Shown here piece after piece: positions 7,591-14,543 of a DNA stretch of 17,040 nt. The stretch covers positions 1-17,040 of the forward strand of contig CAZRLO010000058.1 in NCBI GenBank assembly GCA_964600965.1. The letters run 5' to 3'. The notes beneath the pieces were generated by a model. That model was given only the letters and a program-made list of their open reading frames with translations. It was not told the origin of the DNA and searched no databases. Made by a program: the position numbers and the translations under genes. Origin of the DNA: UBA5972 sp964600965 (GTDB taxonomy: Bacteria > Pseudomonadota > Alphaproteobacteria > Rhodobacterales > Rhodobacteraceae). Numbering within the stretch: position 1 is the stretch's first letter; the number at the start of each line of letters is the position of its first letter.

Positions 7591-8682
7591 TTATTGACCC
7601 ATCCACGCTTTGTAGCGCTCTTGGATTTCGTCACCGTTGTCGGCCCACCAGTCGGGGTTGGCGACGATGGTACGGGCAACGACTTCTTCGCGGTTCGGCA
7701 TGTGCTCAAGCACACCAACGCCGGTGTTGAACCAAGGTTCGCCAGCGGCAATGATGTCCAGCGCCGAAGTGCGCATCGGGCCGTAGTTGATCCACCTGGC
7801 CTGATCCGCCTGTGCTTTCGGCGAAGTCGCGTAGGAGATGAAGTCAAGTGCTGCATCGATGTTCGGGGAACCCGTAACAACGCCCAGCCATTCTTCTTCC
7901 AGAACCTGACCATCCCAGATCGACACGAATTTCGCGCCGTCGTTCAGATTGGCACCACCAACGCGGCCGTTATAGGCCAGCGACAGGGCAACCTCACCCG
8001 AGGAAACCAGTTCCAGCGGTTTGGCGCCCGAAGACCAGAACACAACGTCGTCCTTGATCGTGTCGAGTTTGGCAAATGCCCGGTCCACGCCAGCTTCGGT
8101 GCCCATCACGTCGTAAACGTCGGCAATGGCAACGCCGTCAGCAACCAGCGCCATTTCGATGATCGCGTTTGCCCAAGTGTGAACGCCACGTTTGCCGGGG
8201 AATTTGGCCACGTCAAAGAAGTCAGCGATCGTCGTGGGCTGATCACCCGAGAAGGTGCCGTCCTGATAGAACGCCTGATAGGACCACCAGATTTGCGGTG
8301 CCGCACATTTGTTCGGGCGCGGAACCATCAGGTCGTCATCCATCGACGCACCGCTGGCGGCCGGAATGAAGATGTCGTCAGGCAGTTCGACGAACAGACC
8401 TTCGTCGCAACCGGTGCGGATCTGGTCCGGCAGCAGGTCGACGATGTCCCACGTCACGTTGCCGCTTTCGACCTGGGTTTTCACTTCGCCCAGACCACCA
8501 TTGTAGTTTTCCCAATGGATCGATTTGCCAGACGCGGCTTCCCACGGCTCGCCATAGGCTTTTTGCTGCGAAGCGGTATAGGCACCGCCCCACGAAACAA
8601 CGGTCAGATCGGCAGCAATCGCGGCAGTCGCCGAAAGTGCAGCAGCCGACACGGCCGTCAAAAGAAGTTTCGTTACATTCAT
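7591..8682 (-). CDS. Periplasmic substrate-binding protein, polyamine (PotD-like) class
   Basis: This is the 363-residue ligand-binding subunit of the importer. An N-terminal Sec signal peptide is clear: Lys5, a hydrophobic Leu/Ala core and an AIA|A cleavage site near residue 23. The mature protein opens with DLTVVSWGGAYTASQQ, the first strand and ligand-facing WGG turn of the PotD-type (solute-binding protein family 1/8) fold. WDIVDLLPDQ, PQIWWSYQAFYQ, SGEVALSLAYNGR and the C-terminal EPWFNTG are further ordered blocks. Two cysteines (GCDEG and NKCAAP) may form a disulfide. The start is supported by GGGAGAG at 8688-8694. The class suggests putrescine, spermidine or a related cation, but the substrate is inferred only. 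It follows the ATPase after 84 nt. Confidence 0.93.
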   Translation of the reverse strand: MNVTKLLLTAVSAAALSATAAIAADLTVVSWGGAYTASQQKAYGEPWEAASGKSIHWENYNGGLGEVKTQVESGNVTWDIVDLLPDQIRTGCDEGLFVELPDDIFIPAASGASMDDDLMVPRPNKCAAPQIWWSYQAFYQDGTFSGDQPTTIADFFDVAKFPGKRGVHTWANAIIEMALVADGVAIADVYDVMGTEAGVDRAFAKLDTIKDDVVFWSSGAKPLELVSSGEVALSLAYNGRVGGANLNDGAKFVSIWDGQVLEEEWLGVVTGSPNIDAALDFISYATSPKAQADQARWINYGPMRTSALDIIAAGEPWFNTGVGVLEHMPNREEVVARTIVANPDWWADNGDEIQERYKAWMGQ

Positions 8683-8766
8683 TTGGTCTCTCCCTAGTTT
8701 TGTGCCGGATTTCCGGCGTCTTTCATCGCGGAACGCGCGCAGGCTGCGCTGTCCGCAATGCCTTTG

Positions 8767-9858
8767 TCACGCGTCCAGCGCGCGGCAATCTTCTGTGGCC
8801 CAGCTCACCTTGGTGCTTTCGCCGACCTCAAGTTGCTTATTGCCAGCCGCATTCGGCACCTTAACCACAAATTCGGAATTCCCCAGAACATTCATTCGGC
8901 ACCGGATGTGATCGCCGAGATAGATCAGTTCCTGAACTTCGGCATCGATGGCGTTGGGGCCGCTTTTTTCGCCGATATCAACACGTTCAGGGCGGATCGA
9001 AAGCGTGGTGCTGGAGCCGGCCTCGCCGCAATTGACCGCGGTGGCCTCGCCCAGCCTGCCCTGGCCGTAATCGACCTTGGCAATGCCATTCTTGACCTCT
9101 TTGACGGTGCCCATGAGCGTGTTGTTCTCGCCGATAAACTGCGCCACGAACGCATTGGTCGGCCGCTCGTACAAATCGTCGGGCGGTGCCAGTTGCTGGA
9201 TGATCCCGTCGTCGAACACCGCGATGCGGTCGGACATGGTCAGCGCCTCGGACTGGTCGTGGGTCACGTACACCACCGTCACGCCCAGACGATCGTGCAG
9301 GTGCTTGATTTCGTATTGCATGTGTTCGCGCAACTGCTTGTCCAGCGCGCCAAGCGGTTCGTCCATCAGAACGAGGTCCGGTTCAAACACCAGCGACCGT
9401 GCCAGCGCGATCCGCTGTTGCTGTCCGCCGGACAACTGCGCGGGGCGACGATTGATGAAATCGCCCATTTGCACCATGTCCAGCGCGCGCTTCACGTTGG
9501 TTTCGCGTTCCGATTTGCTTTGGCCGCGCACTTCCAGCGGGAAGGACAGGTTTTCGCCGACCGTCATGTGCGGAAACAGCGCGTAGTTCTGAAACACCAT
9601 GCCGATGCCGCGCTTATGCGGCGGGATGTTGTTGATCGGCTTGCCATCCAGCAGGATGTCGCCGTGGGTTGCGGTTTCGAACCCGGCCAACATCATCAGG
9701 CAAGTCGTCTTGCCGGAACCTGACGGCCCGAGCATGGTCAGAAACTCACCTTTGCCGATGTAAAGATTGAGGTCCTTGACCACCAGAATCTCGCCGTCAT
9801 AACTTTTCTGGACGTGATCAAAGACCACGAACCCGTCTTCTTTCGATACGGTGGACAA
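8767..9858 (-). CDS. ABC transporter ATP-binding protein, PotA-like
   Basis: This is the cytoplasmic ATPase of the importer, 363 residues from the chosen TTG start. In order it has Walker A GPSGSGKTT (44-52), the Q-loop VFQNYALFPHMTV, the signature LSGGQQQRIALARSL, Walker B LVLMDEPLGALD, the H-loop VTHDQSEA, and a C-terminal TOBE regulatory domain (NTLMGTVKEV to LSIRPERV and beyond). This is the MalK/PotA subgroup. The frame also has an ATG at 9927, but the strong Shine-Dalgarno at 9863-9870 lies inside that extension and is spaced correctly only for the TTG at 9858. The start gives MSTVSKEDGFVVFDHV, a natural N-terminus. It is the first gene of the operon, so the main promoter should lie in 9859-10142. 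Confidence 0.93.
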   Translation of the reverse strand: MSTVSKEDGFVVFDHVQKSYDGEILVVKDLNLYIGKGEFLTMLGPSGSGKTTCLMMLAGFETATHGDILLDGKPINNIPPHKRGIGMVFQNYALFPHMTVGENLSFPLEVRGQSKSERETNVKRALDMVQMGDFINRRPAQLSGGQQQRIALARSLVFEPDLVLMDEPLGALDKQLREHMQYEIKHLHDRLGVTVVYVTHDQSEALTMSDRIAVFDDGIIQQLAPPDDLYERPTNAFVAQFIGENNTLMGTVKEVKNGIAKVDYGQGRLGEATAVNCGEAGSSTTLSIRPERVDIGEKSGPNAIDAEVQELIYLGDHIRCRMNVLGNSEFVVKVPNAAGNKQLEVGESTKVSWATEDCRALDA

Positions 9859-9862
9859 GCTG

Positions 9863-9870
9863 TTCCTCCC
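9863..9870 (-). promoter_or_regulatory. Strong ribosome binding site fixing a TTG start
   Basis: The minus strand reads GGGAGGAA-CAGC-TTG. The GGAGG core lies 6 nt before the TTG at 9858, which is an ideal spacing, so this site decides the start of the ABC ATPase over the ATG at 9927. Confidence 0.75.
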
Positions 9871-10142
9871 TAGAACATATGATTGCAGGGATCGCTCTTC
9901 CGGCGACGCCGCGCGAAATCCAACCATATTCGCCCAATCAATGCAATGGGGGGGTCCCCAAAATTATCAGACCAAAAAGTCGAATCCGGTGATGCGCCAG
10001 CGAAACCCCAATCCGGGGCGGGATCGGCGCGGGGATGCGACCATTTGCCGGTAATTCGCGACGGATTGCACCGCTTTCGTGCAAAAGGCGTGCGGGACGT
10101 GACCGATTGGCCGGGACTTTCCGCTTTTGCCACGGGCACCGG
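9871..10142. other. Upstream region of the ABC operon, no gene
   Basis: This roughly 270-nt stretch separates the glycosyltransferase stop from the ATPase start, both on the minus strand, and must contain the ABC operon promoter unless transcription reads through. I could not assign convincing -35/-10 boxes. It holds a C/G run with a short GGGGTCCCC palindrome near 9952-9960 and an inverted repeat at 10066-10084 (separate entry). No open frame here looks coding. Confidence 0.5.
10066..10084. promoter_or_regulatory. Inverted repeat TTGCAC-N7-GTGCAA, possible operator
   Basis: Perfect 6-bp half sites TTGCAC (10066-10071) and GTGCAA (10079-10084) flank a 7-nt spacer. The dyad is about 205 nt upstream of the ABC ATPase start. 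The size and shape fit a dimeric repressor site. There is no T-run on the minus strand after it, so a terminator for the glycosyltransferase gene is less likely. The binding protein is unknown. Confidence 0.35.
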
Positions 10143-11114
10143 TCAGTCGGTCGCGCCATCCTGATCGAGACCGCAATGGTCGCGCCAAAGCGGGGAAAGC
10201 CGGTCGAGCGCGGCATTTAGACTGGCATCGGGAAACATCGCCGCGATCGACCGGTCGCGCGCCAGTTTCAGGCGGGCCTTTTCGCTGAGCAGGGCCGCCA
10301 CCATGTCACCCGGTCCCGGTTTCAGTCGGGTCCGGATTTCCGGCATATCCAGCAATGGCGAATTCTCGAACTGGGCCTTCTTGCGCGAATACCGGCTTTC
10401 GGGATTGTCGCCGAGTTCGTAATTCCAGAAACCCCGGCCGGCCTTCAGATACTTGAGATGCCAATAGAAGAACCCCGCGAACCGGCGGGCAAGCGGGCCG
10501 CGGCTGAACCGCTCGAACCGGCGGTCGTGCTGAAACAGCGTGGTTGGCAGCACGCGGAAATACCCGTGGTCCCCGCCCCCGACCAGCGGATCGAATGCCG
10601 GAATGCCCAGCGTCCCGTCGTTCGACCGCGCCAGGTTGAAACCGGAAAAGCAGTGCTGGTACCGCAGATCGGCCCGCCCGTCGCGCAGCGCGCGCACCAT
10701 TCGCGCCACCTCGTCCGGAATGGCCAGATGATCGTCGTCCAGCTTGACCGCAATCTGAAACCGCGTCTGCGCCAGTGCGAAGTTCGAATAATTGACCATG
10801 CTTTCGGGGTGATCGCCCGGAGTGCGGGCATGGCCCTCGCTGCCCAGCGGCTGCACCCGGTCGGTATAGTGACAGACCCGCAGTTTCGGGCCCAGCTCCT
10901 GGCCGAGCCGGGCCAGGATTTCCGGCGTTGCATCGGTGCACTGGTTGTGAACCACGACGATTTCGTCGTAATGCGCGAAATGCGAGCGGATCGTGGATTC
11001 AACGAAATCCGCGCCATTGCGGCACCGCATGAACGCGCCGATCCCCGGCGTGCGCGCCGCGACCTGCAAATGCTCCGGTCGGAACTGATAACCGCTGATG
11101 ATCGGGGTTTCCAC
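10143..11114 (-). CDS. Glycosyltransferase family 2-like protein
   Basis: This 323-residue protein is a probable GT-A-fold glycosyltransferase acting at the cytoplasmic side of the membrane on a surface glycan or lipid. The N-terminal half has the expected strand-helix order: FMRCRNGADFVESTI, then DEIVVVHNQCTDATPEIL (the nucleotide-sugar-binding strand with the usual N/D after it), and the metal-binding DDD at 126-128 in VKLDDDHLAI. A HGYFRVLP segment and an FFYWHLKYLKAG helix follow. No transmembrane anchor is evident. The start is GTG at 11114 (METPIISGYQ), with only a weak AGG upstream. It lies 141 nt downstream of the sulfotransferase-like gene on the same strand, and the two may be co-transcribed. 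Donor and acceptor cannot be predicted. Confidence 0.82.
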   Translation of the reverse strand: METPIISGYQFRPEHLQVAARTPGIGAFMRCRNGADFVESTIRSHFAHYDEIVVVHNQCTDATPEILARLGQELGPKLRVCHYTDRVQPLGSEGHARTPGDHPESMVNYSNFALAQTRFQIAVKLDDDHLAIPDEVARMVRALRDGRADLRYQHCFSGFNLARSNDGTLGIPAFDPLVGGGDHGYFRVLPTTLFQHDRRFERFSRGPLARRFAGFFYWHLKYLKAGRGFWNYELGDNPESRYSRKKAQFENSPLLDMPEIRTRLKPGPGDMVAALLSEKARLKLARDRSIAAMFPDASLNAALDRLSPLWRDHCGLDQDGATD

Positions 11115-11255
11115 GTGCCTGCCTGTCTGTTTGCAACCGCGGCGAACCTAACGGCGGCGATGCGCCGGAACAAGCGCCGTGGCCGAATTCGGTGGCGGAA
11201 AGGGCGAATTCAGCGCGATGCCGTTCGGGACAAATCGGGCGGGCCGAGCGGCAGA

Positions 11256-11921
11256 TCAGGGCCGCATGCGGCGTTTTGCATTCAGCCGTCCGATCAGGCG
11301 GGGCAGTCGCCCCTGCCCGCGTGCGCGCGAACGACCGGTCTCGCCCCAGGCGGCAACGTCCAGATCATAGGCCGCCAGACGCGAGACCAGATCGGCGGCG
11401 GTTTCGGTGTCGCTGTTGAATTCCACCAGTTGCGCAGGTGCGGTTGCCATGAACCCGCGCAGGTCGGCCAGATGCGCCGCCCAATCGCGCCGCCAGAAAT
11501 CCGCGCATTCGCCAAGGCTGGAAAATCCGTTCGTTTCCATCACCATTTCGGCAAATGTGCCGTGGCCGTGCCGCAGTCGCGACCGGATCCAGTTTTCCCG
11601 GTCGCGGGTGTTCAACAACAGGATCGTGTCGGGGTAATCGTCCAGAATGCGTCGAAACTCTTTGAACGCCTCATAGGTTTCGTGGCGGGTCTGCGACATC
11701 AGATCGGCATAAAATGTATATTGATCAAAGCCATGCAGGAATTTTCTGCCCGCATCGCGGTTGTCGCGCATCATCAGGGCGATGTTGCGACTTTTGCCGA
11801 GCGCACGCTTGAATTTGTGATGGACACTTTGGTGCCCGGAACCCTGAAACAAATGGGTCAGGCTGCGCGTCGCACATTTGTTGAACCCCACCTGCACCAC
11901 CCGGGGCAATCTTTCTGGCAT
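11256..11921 (-). CDS. Sulfotransferase family-like protein
   Basis: This 221-residue protein resembles PAPS-dependent sulfotransferases. Near its N-terminus it has VQVGFNKCATRSLTHLF (residues 9-25), matching the phosphosulfate-binding loop G-x-x-K-x-[GA]-T-x-x-L. A second block, LLLNTRDRENWIRSRLRH (about 101-118), corresponds to the 3'-phosphate-binding R...S element, with Arg106 and Ser114. It is shorter than typical family members (about 250-300 residues), but both motifs and a basic C-terminus (RLNAKRRMRP) are present. The start ATG at 11921 places the P-loop at the usual distance. Next to a glycosyltransferase it most likely sulfates a sugar of a surface polymer or lipid, which is inference. 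No PAPS synthesis genes are in the window. Confidence 0.78.
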   Translation of the reverse strand: MPERLPRVVQVGFNKCATRSLTHLFQGSGHQSVHHKFKRALGKSRNIALMMRDNRDAGRKFLHGFDQYTFYADLMSQTRHETYEAFKEFRRILDDYPDTILLLNTRDRENWIRSRLRHGHGTFAEMVMETNGFSSLGECADFWRRDWAAHLADLRGFMATAPAQLVEFNSDTETAADLVSRLAAYDLDVAAWGETGRSRARGQGRLPRLIGRLNAKRRMRP

Positions 11922-12543
11922 GTCGATTTCACCGCGCCTTGCTGCCCAAAGAACGGGCGCGCCCCGATCGGTCGGGCGACCTATTCACACACCGGATTCC
12001 GCTGGCGCGGATCCCGGTGGCAAAAGCATATCGGCGACGGGGTCCGGCAGCAAGTGCGGGCTGATGCCGATACCGCGGGCAAATTGCCGGGCAGTTTCAG
12101 GATTTTTAGGCGTCCCCGACACCAAGGCCGCGGAAGTCGGGACGGGCCCGCGCGTGTCGCCAAAAGGTGCCGGTCATTTCCAGAGGAAAATGGTGCGGCG
12201 TCAGTGAGACCACAATGACGATGACGGCCCGCCGACCGCACGGCGCGCCACGCCAAGACCGGAATTTCCGTTCCAAACCATCGGATTACGGCAAAATCCG
12301 CTGGTCTAGCCGTCTAGACGGCCAGACCGGTGGACTTGATATCTGCGCCGGCGTTCCGGGGCGGCCAATTTCCGGGTGCCGGGGGCGATTGCCGGTCCGT
12401 GGCTTTGTGGATGATGCTTGCGCCATTCGATCAACGGCGCGGGTGCGTCGCTTGCGCCGACCTAGCGGTTATTGTAGGTGCGGGCGCGGCGGTCCGATGC
12501 CCCGCAACCCTCTGGCAACGCAAATGTGGATGGGACCCGGCGC
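11922..12543. other. Divergent intergenic region with possible degraded coding fragment
   Basis: About 620 nt separate the sulfotransferase-like gene (minus) from the phosphatase (plus). No intact gene is convincing. On the minus strand one frame is open from about 12173 down to a TGA at 11985-11987 and contains NPETARQFARGIGISPHLLP and DPVADMLLPPGSAPAESGV, which have protein-like composition. The frame directly upstream (12279-12178, containing VSLTPHHFPLEMTGTF) is offset by one base, with the switch at a TTTT run. It could be a frameshifted gene remnant, but I recognise no family. The palindrome at 12303-12328 is listed separately. Confidence 0.35.
12303..12328. repeat. 26-nt near-perfect palindrome (GGTCT-a-GCCGTCTAGACGGC-c-AGACC)
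   Basis: The 14-nt core at 12309-12322 is a perfect palindrome centred on TCTAGA. It is flanked by complementary arms GGTCT (12303-12307) and AGACC (12324-12328), with one A/C mismatch on each side pair. It lies in the divergent region between the sulfotransferase-like and phosphatase genes. It could be an operator for a symmetric dimer, or a hairpin with a CTAG loop. There is no T-run, so a terminator is less likely. Confidence 0.8.
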
Positions 12544-13236
12544 TTGACCCAAATTCGAACCCGGTGGGCGGAACGCCTGCGAAAGTGGCGCAAATCGCTG
12601 GGTGCGGATATTTCCACGCCGCGGGCGCGGCGGCGGGCGGTCTGGCATTTCTACTGGCTGGACCATGGTGTTGTCCGCCTTTGGTGGTGGAATTTCGACA
12701 CCGTTGCCCCCGGTGTTTTCCGGTCCAATCAGCCGTCGGCGCAAAGACTGGCGCGGTATCGCAAAATGGGGATCCGGTCGGTTCTCAATCTGCGCGGCGA
12801 AGGCAGCAACAGCGCCTACCTATTTGAGGCCGAGGCCTGCGCCCAACTCGATCTGGACCTGACCAACATCGCGACCCGCGCCCGGTCCCTTCCAACGCGC
12901 GAGACGATTCTGGAACTTGAATCCGCTTTTCGCACCCTGCCGAAACCGATGATCCTGCATTGCAAATCCGGCTCGGACCGTGCCGGATTTGCCGCGGCGC
13001 TGTATCTGATGCTGATCGAAGGCACCGCGGTGCGCGTCGCGCAACGCCAGCTTGGCTTGAAATACGCCCACCTGCGTACGACCCGGGCCGGAATCCTCGA
13101 CTTTTTCCTGGATCACTACGCAGCGGACAACGGGCGCGATGCAATCGGCTTTCGGGATTGGGTCGTGACTCGATATGACCGCGAAGCTATGCTGGCGGCG
13201 TATGCAGCGAAACGTGCGGGTGGTTTTCGGGCCTGA
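12544..13236 (+). CDS. Dual-specificity/tyrosine protein phosphatase family protein
   Basis: This roughly 230-residue protein has the cysteine-phosphatase signature HCKSGSDRAG (His139, Cys140, Arg146 when counted from TTG 12544), i.e. HCx5R. Upstream are the typical blocks VAPGVFRSNQPS, MGIRSVLNLRGE and PTRETILELESAF. This layout is the fused-DSP-type phosphatase common in roseobacters, often found near cell-surface genes. The usual general-acid aspartate is not obvious. After the signature come LYLMLIEGTAV and a helical C-terminus. The start is uncertain: GTG at 12478 or 12526 or TTG at 12544 are all in frame and none has a strong Shine-Dalgarno; TTG 12544 gives an N-terminus of family-like length (TQIRTRWAERLRKWRKSLG). 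The substrate (phosphotyrosine, phosphosugar or inositol phosphate) is not known. Confidence 0.85.
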   Translation: MTQIRTRWAERLRKWRKSLGADISTPRARRRAVWHFYWLDHGVVRLWWWNFDTVAPGVFRSNQPSAQRLARYRKMGIRSVLNLRGEGSNSAYLFEAEACAQLDLDLTNIATRARSLPTRETILELESAFRTLPKPMILHCKSGSDRAGFAAALYLMLIEGTAVRVAQRQLGLKYAHLRTTRAGILDFFLDHYAADNGRDAIGFRDWVVTRYDREAMLAAYAAKRAGGFRA

Positions 13237-13373
13237 CGACGCTCTGACCACGGCGATGCGCCAAAGCGGTCGGGCGGGCAAAGGTCGCGCCACGAACCAC
13301 CCCGCATGCGGCCCGGTGGCGGGATTTCATCCGCCCGACATCCGTTGCGCTGCCCGTGAACGGGAGAAGGTAA

Positions 13374-14399
13374 ATGAGTATTTTTAAATGGGTCCGCATT
13401 GCGACCACCCTAATTCTTGCCGCGTCGATTTCGGCCACGGCGGCCAATGCAACGCCGGCGTCTTCCACGACGTCGCTCAACGTGCGCTCGGGTCCGGACG
13501 GTTCGTTCGGGATCGTGGATACGCTTCATGCCGGCGAGGTGGTCGATGTGGGCGAATGCCGGCCCAACGGCTGGTGCTATATCACCCATTCCGGCCCTGC
13601 CGGCTGGGTCAGTTCCAATTACCTGACGACCGCGCCCAGTGGCAGCGGCAATGCGGACCCCGATTGCAGCCTTTCGCTGACCTTCAACAGCAACGGCAAA
13701 CCATCCCTGGCGATCAATTGCGGCGATGCACCGCCCGCGCCTGCGCCCGCCCCTGCCCCGGCACCTGTTCCAGTGGCTGACCGGGCCTGCTTTTACAACG
13801 GCCAGAACTTCAGCGGCAATTCATTCTGCCGTGGTCCGGGGACCAAGAATGTGCTGAACGTCACGTTCAACGACCGGATTTCCTCGGTCGAGCTGGAAGG
13901 TAATGCACGAGTGAAACTGTGCGTGAACAAGGGTTTGCTGGGTTTCTGCCGGATCATCGGCGCGAGTCGCGCCAATCTGGGACCGGCGATCAATAACCGG
14001 GCGTCCTCGTTGGTGGTCTTTACCGGCCCGCCCCCCGCGGCACCGGGTCCGATCACGCTGTCGACCGGGGCGATCAATCTGCCGCTGACGTTCTCGGCCG
14101 ATCTTGACAACGGCAACGTCACCAGCGTCGGGGCCGACATCTGGTACCAGTCGGTCGATGCCCTGAGCAAGTTCATCGTGCCCCAGAACGGCGCGCGACT
14201 GGCGGTCGGGGACGGGTCCGCGCGGAATTATGCGGGATGCAGCACGGCGGCGTTTTCCCGGTCCAAGGTGTCGATCTGGACCATTCCGGTCGGAACCTAT
14301 ATCTGCGCCCGCACCAACCGGGGGCGCATCTCGCAATTCCGGATCAACGGGTTCAATGGCACCGCGCTGAAACTGGGCTATACGACGTGGGCCAACTGA
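13374..14399 (+). CDS. Secreted SH3b and beta/gamma-crystallin-like domain protein
   Basis: This is a 341-residue exported protein. Residues 1-26 form a signal peptide (KWVR, hydrophobic core, ATAANA|T). Residues about 31-87 are a bacterial SH3 domain (TSLNVRSGPDGSFGIVDTL through GPAGWVSSNYL). A short Cys-containing segment and a Pro/Ala linker (117-134) follow. Residues about 137-216 look like a two-motif beta/gamma-crystallin or I36-inhibitor-like domain: aromatic/Gly strands CFYNGQNFSGNSF and LCVNKGLLGFCRII, each followed by a calcium-type [ND][ND]xx[ST]S site, NDRISS (166-171) and NNRASS (207-212). Residues 226-341 form a beta-rich domain I do not recognise. The start is supported by GGAGAAGG at 13363-13370. 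The role is unknown; envelope binding is likely from SH3b. The gene is monocistronic and followed by a hairpin. Confidence 0.85.
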   Translation: MSIFKWVRIATTLILAASISATAANATPASSTTSLNVRSGPDGSFGIVDTLHAGEVVDVGECRPNGWCYITHSGPAGWVSSNYLTTAPSGSGNADPDCSLSLTFNSNGKPSLAINCGDAPPAPAPAPAPAPVPVADRACFYNGQNFSGNSFCRGPGTKNVLNVTFNDRISSVELEGNARVKLCVNKGLLGFCRIIGASRANLGPAINNRASSLVVFTGPPPAAPGPITLSTGAINLPLTFSADLDNGNVTSVGADIWYQSVDALSKFIVPQNGARLAVGDGSARNYAGCSTAAFSRSKVSIWTIPVGTYICARTNRGRISQFRINGFNGTALKLGYTTWAN

Positions 14400-14417
14400 G
14401 GCGCTGAACAGACCGAA

Positions 14418-14443
14418 GCGGCCCGGCGGAAACGCCGGGTCGC
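14418..14443 (+). terminator. GC-rich hairpin with GAAA tetraloop downstream of the crystallin-like gene
   Basis: CCCGGCG (14422-14428) and CGCCGGG (14433-14439) pair around a GAAA loop, a highly stable tetraloop. The stem extends to 11 bp through one G-U pair and GCG/CGC. It starts 19 nt after the stop at 14399. No T-run follows, so it is either a weak terminator or a 3'-end stabiliser. Confidence 0.7.
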
Positions 14444-14543
14444 GGCACATCCGGATCAATCCGTTTGCAGAACTTCCCCACCGTTCTGGCGCGCGCAGCG
14501 GGCCCTTGGGCGGTACAAAAACAAGGGGCAATGCGCCATCGCA

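Noticed and set aside
7291..8697. Plus-strand open frame of 468 codons
   Set aside because: It is antisense to the binding protein and the start of permease 1, both certain. Its product has no recognisable domain.
8758..9723. Plus-strand open frame of 321 codons
   Set aside because: It is antisense to the ABC ATPase, whose motifs are all intact.
10458..12218. Plus-strand open frame of 586 codons opposite the glycosyltransferase and sulfotransferase-like genes
   Set aside because: It runs antisense across two genes with clear motifs and through their intergenic gap. Its product is rich in Arg, Gln and His with no domain, as expected of a stop-free shadow in high-GC DNA.
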